64,000 nucleotides of DNA. Origin: JAHRAW01 sp965262585 (GTDB taxonomy: Bacteria > Pseudomonadota > Gammaproteobacteria > Arenicellales > Poriferihabitantaceae). This document shows, piece after piece, positions 41,001-56,000 of this stretch (position 1 is its first letter; each line of letters begins with the position of its first letter). The DNA lies in assembly GCA_965262585.1 (NCBI GenBank), contig OZ253546.1, positions 2,356,001 to 2,420,000 of the forward strand. Reading direction: 5' to 3'. Below the pieces are notes generated by a model. The model worked only from the letters and a program-made list of their open reading frames with translations, ran no database searches and had not been told where the DNA came from. The position numbers and the translations under genes are program-made.

Positions 41001-44000
41001 CGCCGCCAGAAATATTTTGACTGATACCGGCGGCAATAACTGGACGATTACCGATGGCGGACAAGTCGCCGCTTGCGATGCCACGCTGAGCGACCTGTCG
41101 CTGTCGGACGGGTCGTTGGGTGAAACCTTTGATGCCGCTACTACCGCATACACCGCAGTGATTAACGACATCAGCACCACAATCACGGCACCCACCACAA
41201 ATGCTGCCGCCACCATCGCAATCACCGGCACTGCCGCAGATGGCAACACGCCGCTAACCGTAACTAATGACACCGAAGTCTCAGGCATCACCTCAGGCAC
41301 GAACATCATCGCCATTACCGTAACCTCACAAAACACCGACATCACACAAACCTACAGCATCTCCACAACCGTAGCCCTGTCATTGCCCCAGCCGGACGCC
41401 CAGCATTATGTTTTTGGTCGGGCCATCGATGTGACCCTGCCGGAGGCAATAGGCGGCGCGGGGATGCTGGATTACACACTGGGGCCGGAACTGGTATTGG
41501 GCCGCATTGGCCTTCTGACCTTTGACCCGGACACCCGCAGGCTGACCGGCACGCCAATGCCGGGACCGGGTGACGACCGGGTTACGCTGATGTACTCGGT
41601 GAGAGACGCCGCCGGTACTATCGATAGCTATACATTTAGTGTGCAAGTGTGGCCGATTCCGTTGCTGTCGAATCCGCCGGCAATCGCCTATGAAGTCGGC
41701 CAGGTCATCCCCGAACTGACCCTGCCAGCCGCCAGTGAAGGCCGTCCGCCTTTCACCTATACGCTGACCGGGCCCGGCGGTGGTGCGCTGCCGGCGGGAC
41801 TGACCTTTGCGGAAAACCGCACGCTCTCCGGCACGCCGACCACGGTGACCACGGGTGCGGTCGCCTTAGTCTACCGGGCAGTGGACGCCAATAGCGTCGA
41901 AGCCACGGCCGACTTCAACGTGAGCATCGCTTCGCAGAACACCCCGCCGGTTGCCGATGCCGGGGATGCGCAGACCGTGGGTGAGGGCGTGACGGTAACG
42001 CTGAACGGCGACGCCAGCAGCGATGCGCAGAGCAGTGATCTGACTTATGCGTGGACGCAGAGCGGCACACCGGCGGTGACTTTGGACGATCCGAGCGCCC
42101 AAATGCCGACCTTCACGGCGCCGGATGAGTTGCCGGCGAATGTGACATTGACCTTTAGTCTGATTGTCAGTGACGGGGTGCTGTTTTCGGCGGCGGATAC
42201 GGTGGAAATCATGGTGGACGCCGGAACCAACGACCCGCCGACCGCGGTGATTACTATCGCCGAGACACCCAGTAGTCGCGACGATGCGAGTTCATCTGCT
42301 CCCGAGACCTATCTTTTTCCGGACGGCGCATCCGTAACCTTGAGCGGCAGCGACAGTTCGGACCTCGAAAGCGAGAATTTGACCTATCAATGGACTGCTA
42401 CCAGCAGCACCACCGGTGTCGCGGACGCTACTTTCACCGACCCAACCGCCGCCAACCCGGGGTTGATGCTGCCGGACTTGGACTTGACGCCGGGTGGGGC
42501 TATTCTTCAACAAGAAATTATGCTGGTTGTCTCGGACGAATCCGGTCTGGAGTCAGCGGCGGCACAAATAAGAGTGTTGATCTTCAACCGTGCGGTGGCC
42601 GATGCCGGGGCTGACCAAACCGTGATGACCGGCGCCGCCGTTACCCTGAATGGCGGAGACAGCATTCCCCATCACAACTCTGTCGGCAACGGCTCCGTGA
42701 CTTATTCGTGGGCGCAGACCGGCGGCATACAGACGGTGAGTTTGGACGATGCGACTGTCCCAAGCCCGACCTTCACCGCACCGGCTGTGGCGGCGAATTT
42801 GGAATTCACTTTGACGATTACAGACCGACATAATACCGACACGGCGACGGTGACCATCATGGTAATCAACCAACTACCGATTGCTGACGCCGGGCCTGAT
42901 CAAAGCGTGCGGGTGGGCGGCAGCGTAATGTTGGACGGTAGCGGTAGCAGAGACAACGACGGCTCGATAACCAGATATAGGTGGTCGGTTAGCCCGACAA
43001 CGGGGGGGACTTTTGATAGTACTAGGGCCGAAGAGGTGGTGTTCACCGCATCTCAGGCAGGGACCGCCACCGTTACTTTCATAGTCACGGACAATGACCG
43101 TGCCACGAATACCGACACCGTAGCCATCGAAATATTCCCGGCACTCAGTGCCTATACGCTGACCGCCCCGGAGACTCAGCACTATACCCGTGATGAGGCC
43201 GTGAATGTGACCTTGCCCGAAGTCACCACCACCAGCACCAGAGATGTGACCTACGCCCTGAGTGGGGATATTGTCACAACATTGAATCTGTCTTTGGATG
43301 CGACCACTCGCGTCCTCACCGGTACTTTTGGGGTGGTGGATTACACCGGCGACGATGTAACCTACACCGCCAGCGACGACTTCGGCGTCGTCGCCAGCGT
43401 GACTTTTCAGGTGATACCTTATGACACGCCGGAGTTGCCGGACTTGGGCGATGTCACTTATATCGCAGGCACTCCAATCACCGATCTGATTCTGCCGACC
43501 GGCATTGACGGCAACACCGGCGCACCGCCGCAGACCTACGCCCTGATTGGCACCCTGCCGGCTGGTTTGTCCTTTGATGCAGACTCCCGCACACTCTCCG
43601 GCACACCCACCACGGTGGCCGACTCGGTCACCTTGACCTACCGATTAACAGATGCCAACGCCGCCGTTGTCGAGGACACTTTTAGCATAACCATCGATAC
43701 CAACCAACCGCCCACCGTCGATGCGGGACCCGACCAAACCGTGGATGAGGGCATGATGGTGACGCTGGACGGCAGCGCCAGCAGAGATCCGGAAGGCCTG
43801 GATCTGATCTATCAGTGGTCGCAGGAGGGCGGCACACCGACGGTGACTTTGAGCGATGCGGCAACCGCCACGGCGACCTTCACCGCGCCCACAGGGTTGG
43901 CGGCGGATGCGGAGTTGACCTTTAGTTTGATGGTCAATGACATGGTGTCGGCACCGGTCGCTGAAGTAGTAATCACCGTAATCGCGAGAAACACCGCGCC

Positions 44001-47000
44001 GGTCGCGGTGATCACTGTCGCCGAGACACCCAGTAGTCGCGACGATGCGGGCCCATCTGCTCCCGAGACCTATCTTTTTCTGGACGGCGCATCCGTAACC
44101 TTGAACGGCAACAGCAGTTCGGACCCCGAAGGCGAGACTTTGACCTATCAATGGACTGCTACCAGCATCATCCCCGGTGTCGCGGACGCTACTTTCACCG
44201 ACCCAACCGCCGTCAGCCCGGGGTTGATGTTGCCGGACTTGGACTTGGCGCCGGGTATGGCTATTCTTCAACAAGAAATTATGCTGGTTGTCTCGGACCA
44301 ACTCGGTCGGGAGTCAGCGGAAACACAAATAAGAGTGTCCATCTTCAACCAAGCGGTGGCCGATGCCGGGGCTGACCAAACCGTAATGACCGGCGCCGCC
44401 GTTACCCTGAATGGCGGAGACAGCATTCCCCATCACAACTCTGCCGGCAACGGCTCCGTGACCTATTTGTGGGCGCAGACCGGCGGGTCGGATGTGAATT
44501 TGGACGATGCGGCTGTCGCAAGCCCGACTTTCACCGCACCGAATGTGGCGGCGAATTTGGAATTCACTTTGACGATTACGGACAGATATAACACCGACAC
44601 GGACACGGTGACCATCATCGCAACCACCGACCCCATCGCCAACGCCGGGGATGACCGAGATGCGGTGGTGGGCACACTCGTGACGCTGGATGGTAGCGGC
44701 AGTATCGATAACGGTGCGAGTCTGACCCAAGCGTGGACGCAGATCGGCGGCGTGCCGACGGTGACTTTGCTTACTCCGAACACCAACACATCGACATTCA
44801 CGGCACCGGCGACTGTGCCGACTGATCCTAGATTGACTTTCCGTCTGGTAATCACCGCCGCCGGAACCGGCCTCACGAGCGAGGACCAGGTAATCATCAC
44901 CATAATCGCCGTACCCAACCAACTACCGACCGCCAACGCCGGGTCTGATCAAAGCGTGCGGGTGGGCGGCACGGTGGTGTTGGACGGTAGCGGTAGCAGA
45001 GACAACGACGGCTCGATAGCCAGTTATCTGTGGTCGGTTAGCCCGCCAACGGGGGGAGATTTTGATGATCCTGCCGCCGTGGGGCCAGTGTTCACCGCCA
45101 ATCAGCCGGGGACCGCTACCGTTACCTTAATGGTCACGGATAATAGAGGTGGTGTGGATACCGACACCGTATCCATCGACATATTCCCGGCGACCGATGC
45201 CTATACGCTTGCCACCCCGGCCAATCAGAACTTTACCCGTGCGCGGGCCGTGAATGTGACCCTGCCCGAGGTCACCACCACCAGCACCAGAACAGTGACC
45301 TACGCCGTGAGCGGGGAGATTGTCACGCGATTGGGCTTGACCTTGGATGCGACCACTCGAGTTCTCACCGGCAATTTTGATAGTGTGGTATTCACCCCCG
45401 GCGAAGTAACCTACACCGCCAATGACGGCTTCGACAATAACCCCGTCGCCACCGAGACCTTTCAGGTGACACCTTATGACGCGCCGTTGTTGCCGGATGT
45501 GGGCAATGTCTCTTATCCCGTAGACACTCTAATCGACAACCTAACCCTGCCAGTCGGCACAACCGGCCGCCTCGGTGCGCCGACTCCGACCTACACCCTG
45601 GACGGCACCCTGCCGACCGGCTTGGTCTATAACAACCGCGTAATCTCCGGTACACCCACCACTGCCGCAAGCGCGGTCACCTTGACCTACCAATTAACAG
45701 ACGGCAACGGTGCTTCCGATGATGAGACTTTCACCATAACCATCGAAGCCGCGCCGAATGTGCCGCCGACCGCCAATGCCGGGGTTGATCAAAGCGTGCG
45801 GGTGGGCGGTGCCACCATAACTTTAGATGGAAGTGCCAGCAGCGACCCCAACACGGGCGACTCGATAGCCACTTATCTGTGGACGGTTGACCCGCCAACG
45901 GCGGGGACTTTTGCTGATGCCGACATCGAACGGCCAGTGTTCACCGCCCTTGTGCCGGGAACCGCCACCGTTACCTTAATGGTCACGGACAATGACAGCG
46001 CCTCGAATACCAACACCAACAACACCGTATCCATCGACATATTCCCGGCGACCAGTGCCTATACGCTGACCGCCCCGGATGCTCAGAACTTTACCCGTGG
46101 TGTGGATGTGGATGTGATCCTGCCTGCGGTTGTTACCACCAGCACCAGAACAGTGACCTACGCCGTCAGCGGGGAGATTGTCACGCGGTTGGGCTTGACC
46201 TTGGATGCGACCACTCGAGTTCTCACCGGCAATTTTGGGGATGTGGATTACACCGTCGGCACTGCAACCTACACCGCCAGCGACGGCTTCGGCGTGGTCG
46301 CCACCGAGACCTTTCAGGTGACACCTTATGACACGCCGTTGTTGCCGGATGTGGGCGATGTCGAATATACCGTGAACGAGGTAATCACCAACCTGGTCCT
46401 GCCGGTCGGCACGAGCCTCGGTGCGCCGGATCCGACCTACACCCTAACCGGCATACCGACCGGCTTGGCTTTTGATGCAGACACCCGCACCCTCTCCGGC
46501 ACACCCACCACTGAGGCAAGCGCGGTCGCTTTGACCTACCGATTGGAAGACGGCAACGGTGCCGTCGCCATGACGACTTTCAACGTAACCGTAGCCACCC
46601 CGACTGAACTGACCTTGCCCGATCCGGGCGCTCAGCATTATGTTTTTGGTCAGGCCATCGATGTGACCCTGCCGGCGGCAACCGGCGGCATGGGCGCGAA
46701 GACCTACTCACTGGGTCGGCAGGAACGGGCATTGGCCCGCATCGGCCTGACCTTCGACCCGGACACCCGCAGGCTGACCGGCACGCCACTGCCGCGCCCG
46801 GGTGACGACCGGCATACGGTGACATACTTGGTGGACGACGCCGCCGGTGATTTCGATAGCGTTACATTTGTTGTGCGGGTATGGCCGATTCCGGTGTTGG
46901 CGGATCTGGAGGCAGTCGTATATGAAGTCGACGGGGCGATCACCGAACTAATCCTGCCGGCCGTCAGTGGAGGCCGTGCGCCGTTCACCTACACGCTGAC

Positions 47001-50000
47001 CGGACCCGGCGGTAGTGCGTTGCCGGTGGGACTGATCTTTGAAGGTCCAACCCGCACGCTCTCTGGCACGCCGACCGTGGTGACCCCGAGCGCGGTCACC
47101 TTAGTCTACCGGGTAGTGGACACCAATAACGTCGAAGCCACGGCCGACTTCAGCGTGGACATCAATGTCGCGGAGAATGTGCCGCCAATCGCCAATGCCG
47201 GGGTTGACCAAAGCGCGCGGGTGGGCGGTGCCACCATAACTTTAGATGGCACGAACAGCACCGACAACGTCTCGATAGTCACTCATCGGTGGACGGTTAG
47301 CCCGACAACGGCGGGGACTTTTAATGATCCCGACATCGAAGAGCCGGAGTTCACCGCCCTTGTGCCGGGAACCGCAACCGTCACCTTAGTGGTCACGGAC
47401 GGTGACGGCGCATCGAATACCAACACCAACACCAACACCACAACCATCGAAATATTCCCGGCGATCAGTGCCTATACGCTGACCGCCCCGGCCACTCAGC
47501 ACTTTACCCGTGGTGTGGACGTGAATGCGACCCTGCCCGAGGTTGCCGACAGCACCAGCAGCGGCAGAACAGTGACCTACGCCTTGAGCGGGGAGATTGT
47601 TACGCGATTGGGCTTGTCCTTGAATGCGAACACCCGCGTCCTCACCGGCACTTTTGGGGAGGTTGTCTACACTGGCGCCGATGCAACCTACGCCGCCGAC
47701 GACGGCTTCGGCGAAGTCATCAGCGTAACCTTTGAGATAATACCCTACGCCCGCCCGTCGTTGCCGGTCTCCCTGCCCAATCTCCACGGCACTGCCAACC
47801 AACTACTCTCTGAGGTGTTGCCGGAACCCAGAGTTGGTAGATTCGGTGCGCCGCCGCTGACCTATACCCTGACCGCGGGCGGCGGCGGTGCTTTGCCGAC
47901 CGGTCTGACCTTTGATGGTCCAACCCGCACGCTCTCCGGCACGCCCGCCGGGCCGGGTACTTTCCGCTTGCGCTACGAAATAAGCGACCTCAACGGCGCC
48001 GAAAGCGGAGGCGACTTCGACCTAATCATCAGACCCGCCGCGCCGAACGCCGCGCCGATTGCCGATGCCGGGGTTACTCAAACCGTGCGGGTGGGCGCCG
48101 CCAACATAACGTTAGATGGCACGGGTAGCAGCGACACGGACGGCTCGATAGCCAGTTATGAGTGGACGGTTAACCCGCCAACGGCGGGGACTTTTGCTGA
48201 TGCCACCATCTCACGGCCGGTGTTCACCGCCTTAAATCCGGGAACCGCCACCGTTACTTTAGTGGTCACGGACAATGCCATCCCCGCCCGCGCGCATTCC
48301 GACACCGTAACCATCGAAATATTGCCGCCGGGACCGGCTCCAACCGACGATGATTTTGTAACCACTTGGCGTGTCGCGACGGGGCAAACCATCACCATTC
48401 CCATCTTTACCGGAACCGGTGCGCCAACCTACAACTACACCGTGGTTTGGGGTGATGGTGAGTTTGACGCCGACGTTGACGACGCCGCCACCCATACCTA
48501 CACCGAGGGGCGCGATTATGAAGTGCGCATCAGCGGCACTTTCCCACGGATTTTCTTTAATAATACAGCCGCCAATAGAACCAACATCATCGACATCACA
48601 CAATGGGGCAATCAACCCTGGGCTTCCCTGGAGCGATCTTTTTTCGGCGCAACCAATCTGCGCATGACGGCAACCGATGAACCTAGTTTAACTAATGTTA
48701 CCGATATGCGTTTTATGTTTGATGGTGCCGCTCGCTTTAATGCGGATATTAATGATTGGGATGTGAGCAGCGTTACCCGCATGCGTTTTATGTTTCGGGG
48801 TGCCGGGGCTTTTAATCAGCCGCTTAATGATTGGGATGTGAGTGCGGTTATGAATATGCAAGGAATGTTTAATGGCGCCACTGCCTTTAATCAGCCGCTT
48901 AATGATTGGGATGTGAGTGCGGTTACCGATACGCAAGAGATGTTTCAGGGTGCCACTGCCTTTGATCAGGTTCTTAATGATTGGAATGTCGGTAGCGTTA
49001 CCACTATGCAAGATATGTTTCAGGGCACCACTGCCTTTAATCAGGCTATTGGTAGTTGGGATACGAGTAAGGTTACCGATATGGCTTCCATGTTCAGGGA
49101 CGCCAGCGCATTTAATCAGGACATTGGGAATTGGGATACGAGTAAGGTTACCGATATGGCTTCCATGTTCAATCGCGCCGGCGCATTTAATCGGGACATT
49201 GGTGACTGGGATGTGAGTAAGGTTGGCAATATGACGGTTATGTTCAGTAGTGCCTCCGCCTTCGATCAAGATCTGGGCCGTTGGGATGTAAGTGCTGCTA
49301 ACAATCTGAGTCTTATGCTCGCCGGCGTTACGCTTTCCGCTGACAACTACGATGCGTTATTGACCGGTTGGTCTACCATTGACACCGGTGGCGGCGAAAG
49401 CGCATTACGAACCGGCCGTGCCTTCCACGCCGGTAATTCCCGGTGGTGCACCGCCACCGCCGCCAGAAATGTTTTGCGTGGTGCGCCGAATAACTGGACC
49501 ATTATGGATGACGGACAAGTTGCCGGTTGCAACGTTTCCACGCTGAGTGCCTTGTCGCTGTCGCCCGGGGATTTGGGTGAAACTTTTGCCGCAGATACCG
49601 CCGCCTACACCGCATCCCTTGCCAGTGGCACCACCAGCACCACCATCACCGCAACCACCACCAATGCCGATGGTGCCGCCTTCGTAATCAGCGGCACTAA
49701 TACGGATGGCACCGCATTAACCGTAACTAGTGACACCCAAGTCTCAGGCTTAACCGCAGGCGTGAACACCATCACCATCACCGTAACCGCCCAAGACCAA
49801 GTTGCCGAACAGGTCTATACCATCACCGCCACCGTAGCGGGCACCGTAGTTGTCAACAACCCGCCGGTTGCCGAAGCCGGGGATGATCAAAGCGTGCGGG
49901 TGGGCGACACCGTCAATTTAGACGGCAGTGGCAGCAGCGACGACGGCACGATAACTTATCTGTGGACGGTTGACCCGCCAACGGCGGGGACTTTTGCTGA

Positions 50001-53000
50001 TGCCACCATCGCAGAGTCGGTGTTCACCGCAACTCAGCCGGGAACCGCCACTGTTACTTTAAGGGTCACGGACAATGGCACCCCCGCCCTCGCGCATTCC
50101 GACACCGTAACCATCGAAATATTACCGGTGCCGACGGGACCGGCTCCAACCACCGATGATTTTGTAACCACCTGGCGTGTCGCGGCGGGCCAAAGCATCA
50201 CCATTCCCATCATTACCGGAACCGGTGCGCCAACCTACAACTACACCGTGGTTTGGGGGGATGGTGAGTCTGACGCCGACGTTAGCGACGCCGCCACCCA
50301 TACCTACACCCTAGCAAACGATTATGAAGTGCGTATCAGCGGCACTTTCCCACGGATTTTCTTTAATAATGATGCCGTCAGTAGAACCAACATCATCGAC
50401 ATCAAACAATGGGGCACGCAACCATGGACTTCCATGGAGCGATCTTTTTTCGGCGCAACCAATCTGGGCATGACGGCAACCGATGTTCCTAGTTTAACTG
50501 CCGTTGCCGATATGCGTTTTATGTTTAATGGCGCCACTTCCTTTAATTCGGATATTAATGATTGGGATGTGAGCAGTGTTACGCAGATGCGCAATATGTT
50601 TAATGACGCTACTTCCTTTAATCAGCCGCTTAATAATTGGAATGTGAGCAATGTTACGCTGATAAACGATATGTTTAATGGCGCTACTTCCTTTAATCAG
50701 CCACTTAATAATTGGGATGTGAGCAATGTTACGCTGATGAACAATATGTTTAATGGCGCCACTGCTTTTGATCAAGATATTGGTGATTGGGATGTGGGTA
50801 GCGTTACCACTATGGCTAATATGTTTACTGGCGTCACGCTTTCGGCGGATAACTACGATGCGTTATTGAAGGGTTGGTCTACTCAAACGCTCCAAAGCAG
50901 CGTTACCTTCGATGCCGGTGGTTCCCAGTGGTGCACCGCCACCACCGCCAGAGATATTTTGGATGTCACAAATTCCTGGACGGTTAACGATGGCGGACAA
51001 GTCGACACTTGCGGCGATACCACGCTGAGCGCCCTGTCGCTGTCGCCCGGGGATTTGGGTGAAACTTTTGCCGCAGGTACTACCACCTACACCGCATCGC
51101 TTGATGCTGGCACCACCAGCACCACCATCACCGCAACCACCGCCAATGCCGATGGTGCCGCCTTCGCAATCACCGGCACTAATGCCGATAACAACGCACT
51201 AACCGTAACCAATGACACCGAAGTCTCAGGCTTAATCGCAGGCGCGAACACCATCACCATCACCGTAACCGCCCAAGACCAAGTTGCCTCACGGGCCTAT
51301 ACCATCACCGCCACCGTAGCGGACACCGTAGTTGTCAACACGCCGCCGACCGCCAATGCCGGCAATCCCCAAACCGTGGCTGAAGGCGCGACCGTAACTT
51401 TAACCGGCAGTGGCACCGATCCGGAAAGCGAGGATTCTTCGCTTACCTTTATATGGACGCAAGTCGGCACACCGGCAGTGAGTTTGACGGATGCGAATAC
51501 GGCAAGCGCGACTTTCACGGCACCGGATGAGTTACTGGCGAATTTGACCTTGACCTTCAGCCTGATTGTTAATGACGGAACCGATCCTTCGGCGGCCGAT
51601 ACGGTAGTAATCACCGTAACCGCCGGAGACAACGACCCGCCGACCGCCAATGCCGGCAATTCGCAAACCGTGGCTGAAGGCGCGGCCGTAACGCTGTTCG
51701 GTAGCGGCATAGATCCGGAGGGCCAGACGCCGACTTATATGTGGACGCAGACCGGCGGGGTGGCGGTGAGTTTGAACGATGCCACCGCCCAAAACCCGAC
51801 CTTCACGGCACCGCTGGATGGGTTGACGGTGGATGCGCTGTTGACTTTTAGTCTGACGACCAATGACGGATTTCAAGATTCGGTGGCGGACACGGTGGCG
51901 TCCACGGTGGTAATCACCGTAACCGCAACCAACGAAACACCGACCGCCAATGCCGGGACTAACCAAAGCGCGGCACCGGGCGCAACCGTAACGCTGAACG
52001 CCAGTGCCAGCACCGACCCGGAAGGTGAGACGCCGACCTATTTGTGGGAGCAACTTAACACCTCAGACAGTAGCCAAGAGGTGAGTTTGACCCGGTCGAC
52101 TAATGTCGAGACGACCTTCACAGTGCCGAACGGTCTGGCGGCGGGTGTTATATTGACTTTCCGTGTGACGGTTCGTGATTCAGCCCCCGCGTCAGACACC
52201 GCCGTTGTGTTGGTTACGGTAACCGCGCCGACCTCACCGCTGATGGCCAATGCCGGACCTGACCAAACCGCGGATACAGGCGCCCGCACAACGCTGGACG
52301 CCAGCGGCTCTACCGTCCCGGCAGGCGTGACGCCGGTCTACTTGTGGACGCAGGTCGGCGCACCGACGGTGTCGTTGTTCAATCTAGGCGCTGGCAGAGT
52401 GAATTTCACGGCACCATTGACTGTGCCGGCGGATCCTAAATTGACTTTCAATCTGCAAGTCACCGCCGGAATCGGCGGGCCCACCGCCGATGATCAGGTA
52501 ATCATCACCATAGTCCAGGCCAACCAAGTGCCGATTGTCGTGGCCGGGTCGGCTATCCGAGAGGCGATGGTCGGCGACACCGTGACGCTGGATGCCAGTG
52601 GCAGCCACGATCCTGACCTCGATTCCCTGACCCATATCTGGTCACAATTCGGCATCTCAGCCATTAGTCCGAGCGTGGCTTTGAACGACTTCGATACGGC
52701 TGTGGCGACCTTCGTAGTGCCGAGCGCACCAGTGGGCACCGTGTTAAATTTCACGGTGAGAGTCTCTGACAGTAAGACTGAGATTACCGCCGATGTGGTA
52801 GTCACCATAATCGCCGCAACCAACCAAGCACCGACCGCCGTTGCCGGACCTGACCAAAGCGTGCAGGTGGGTACGGCGGTAACGCTGAACGGCACGGGCA
52901 GCAATAATCCGGCAGGCGGGGTACTAATCTATCAGTGGACTCAGGACAGCGGCACGGCGGGGAGTTTCGACGATGCGACCATCGCCCGCCCAACTTTCAC

Positions 53001-56000
53001 CGCCTCGAATACGGCCGGGGAAGTGGTGCTTTCGCTGATTGTCACGAACACAAGCGGCGTGGCATCGGTGGCGGACACGGTGACCATCAGTGTACTCAAT
53101 CAACCCCTGAGTTTTGCGCCGGGCACAACCATCCAGCGTTATACGCGCAGCGAGACTATCGATGCGATCCTGCCAGAGGCGGTCTTCGGCAGCGGTAACT
53201 ATACCTATACCCTGACCGGGGATCTTTTAGCGACACTCAATCTGTCCTTTAATGCGGGCACCCGCGCCATCAGCGGTGCCGGCAATTTCACGACTTATAC
53301 GAGCGGCCAACTGACCTACACCGTCACGGACGACGACACTACCGACACCGCAACCGCGTCCATCAGTGTGACATCCTACGACCAGCCGTCGCTACCACCG
53401 ACTCTAGCCGATGTTAACTATATCGTGGACACACGAATGACCCCGCTAACCCTGCCGACCGGCGTTGGTAGCCGCACTGGTGCACCGCCACAGACCTACA
53501 CCCTGACCGGCGGCATACCGGACGGCTTGACCTTTGATGAGTCAAGTCGCGTGTTCACCGGCAAGCCCACCACGGCGACCACGGACCCGATCACTTTGAC
53601 CTATCGATTAACAGACGCCAACGGTGCTACCGCTGAAAGCACTTTCGATGTAACCGTCGCCCCCAATCAACCGCCGATCTCCGATGCCGGGCCAGACCAA
53701 ACTGTGGAGATGGGCGTGACCGTCACTTTGGATGGTAGCGGCAGCAGCGATCCGGAAAACCGGAAATTGAGTTATCGGTGGCTTCAAGAGGGTACGCCGA
53801 CGGTGACTTTGAGCGATAGGGATATTGCAAGCCCGACTTTCGTTGCCCCCGGCGGGGTGGCGGCGAATACGGAGTTGACTTTCGACCTGACGGTTACCGA
53901 TCTGAGCAATCAAAGCGCAACCGACCGGGTAATAATCACCTTAATCCTCGCGGTGAACGACCCGCCGGTTGCCGAAGCGGGGGTTGCGCAGAGCGTGGTT
54001 GAAGGCGAGTTGGTATTCTTGAGAGGTAGTGCCACCGATCCGGACGACGATGATTCATCGCTTACCTTTGCGTGGACGCAGACCTCTGGCATGGATGTGA
54101 CCGTGGCGAATCCGGCCACCGCCACTGCGACTTTCACTGCCCCCAGCGGGTTGACGACCAATGAAGAGTTGATTTTCCAACTGGCCGTCACTGATTCGGG
54201 CGGCCTAGAAGCAACCGACACGGTGGCAATCTCCGTAACCGCCGGGACGGCAGTGGCGCAGGTGACGAATTTCCTGGCACGGAGAGCAAGCGGACGACCG
54301 AGACCGGGTCAGAGACCGGGGGTTACTTTCAGTTGGGATGCGTTTACCGGGAACGTAACGGATTTTGATTTGCAACGCCGGGTTCATGAGGTGTCTGATG
54401 GGGTGAATGGGACCTACGACGGCAGCATTTTCCGGAGTGTGGCTGCTGGTAATCCGGCGAGAACGGGTTTCAACCAAAATAATGCTCCGGCGGGGGATAA
54501 TTTTTATCGGATTCGGGTGCGCAACGCATCGGGGGTTGGTCCGTGGTCCAATGAATCGTCTCCGACTATTGATACCCCGACTCGTGTGCTTCCGAGCGCG
54601 GTGCGAAATCTTGCGCTTGCCGAAGTTGCGGGCGGGGTGAGGTTGTCTTGGCAAGCCCCGGCTACGCTTGGGGACTTCTTCATTGGCTATACCCTAATCC
54701 GTACCGATGATGGTAGTTCGAATCGTATCTCTGAATCGTTGAGTGACACGGTTTTAACCTACACCGACACCAGCACTTTTGTGCGGGGCGTGACCTACAC
54801 CTACCGAATTGACGCGGTCAATAGTGCGGGATCTAGCGCCACGGAAGTGACCTACCGCTTATCTTTGTTGCCGGAGTTGTCGGCGGCAGACCTGATTTCG
54901 ATTGGTGGTAACAACCAGCAGTATCGAGTCAATCAACCGGTGGAGGTGACATTGCCTGCCGCCCGGGGCGGTGAAGAGCCGCTGGTTTATGCGCTGGAGA
55001 CCGTGCCAACTGGCTTGACCTTTGACGCCGCCACCCGCGTTCTGTCGGGCACACCGACCGTTAAGATGGCCGCCATAGACGTGAACTACACGGTCACCGA
55101 TGGGGATGGCGATGTGGACACGCAGGTTCTAACTATTTCGGTGCGGGATGATGTGCCGGTGTCGATGCCTTCCGGGCCTGATATGGTGAGCGAGGGTGAT
55201 CAGGTGACTTTGGATGGCACCAATAGTTTTGATCCCGAGGGCTTGGACTTGACCTATCTGTGGAATCAGATCCTCGGCACCACGGTAAGTTTGACCGATG
55301 CGGACACCGCCACGGCGACCTTCACGGTGCCGCCCGGTTTGGCTAGTGATATCATGCTTGTTTTCGAACTGACAGTTACGGATGTCGGGGGGGCAGACGA
55401 CTCTGCGCGGGTAAGCATTCGGGTGGAGATGGTGAACGATGCGCCGATTGCCGATGCCGGAGTGGATCAATCGGTGGCTGAGGGACAAGCGGTGGTGACC
55501 TTGGATGGAAGCGGCAGTAGCGATGATGGTCCTTCTCTGGGGTATGAGTGGGAGCAGGTTGGCGGCGTACCGGCGGTAAGTTTGACGGGTGCGAATACCG
55601 CCACGCCGACTTTCACGGCGCCCAATCAGTTGACGACCGATGTAGAGTTGATCTTCCAAGTGATAGTCACCGACGAGGATGGGGTCCGTGACAGCGACCG
55701 GGTGACCATCACGGTTGTCGCAGTAAACGAGGTGCCGGTTGCCAATGCCGGCAATCCGCAAAGCGTGGATGAGGGCGATGAGGTAACTTTGAACGGTAGC
55801 GGCAGCGATTCGGAAGGCGGGACGCTGACCTATCGATGGACGCAAGTGGGCGGCACCGCGGCAGAGCAAGTGAGGTTGTCGAGTTCGAGTAGTGCCGGCC
55901 CGACCTTTACGACTCCGAATTTGTTGACGAACACCGATTTGATTTTCCGATTGGTGGTTACGGATCCAGGGGGAGTTCGTTCACCGGCCTCTACGGTGAC

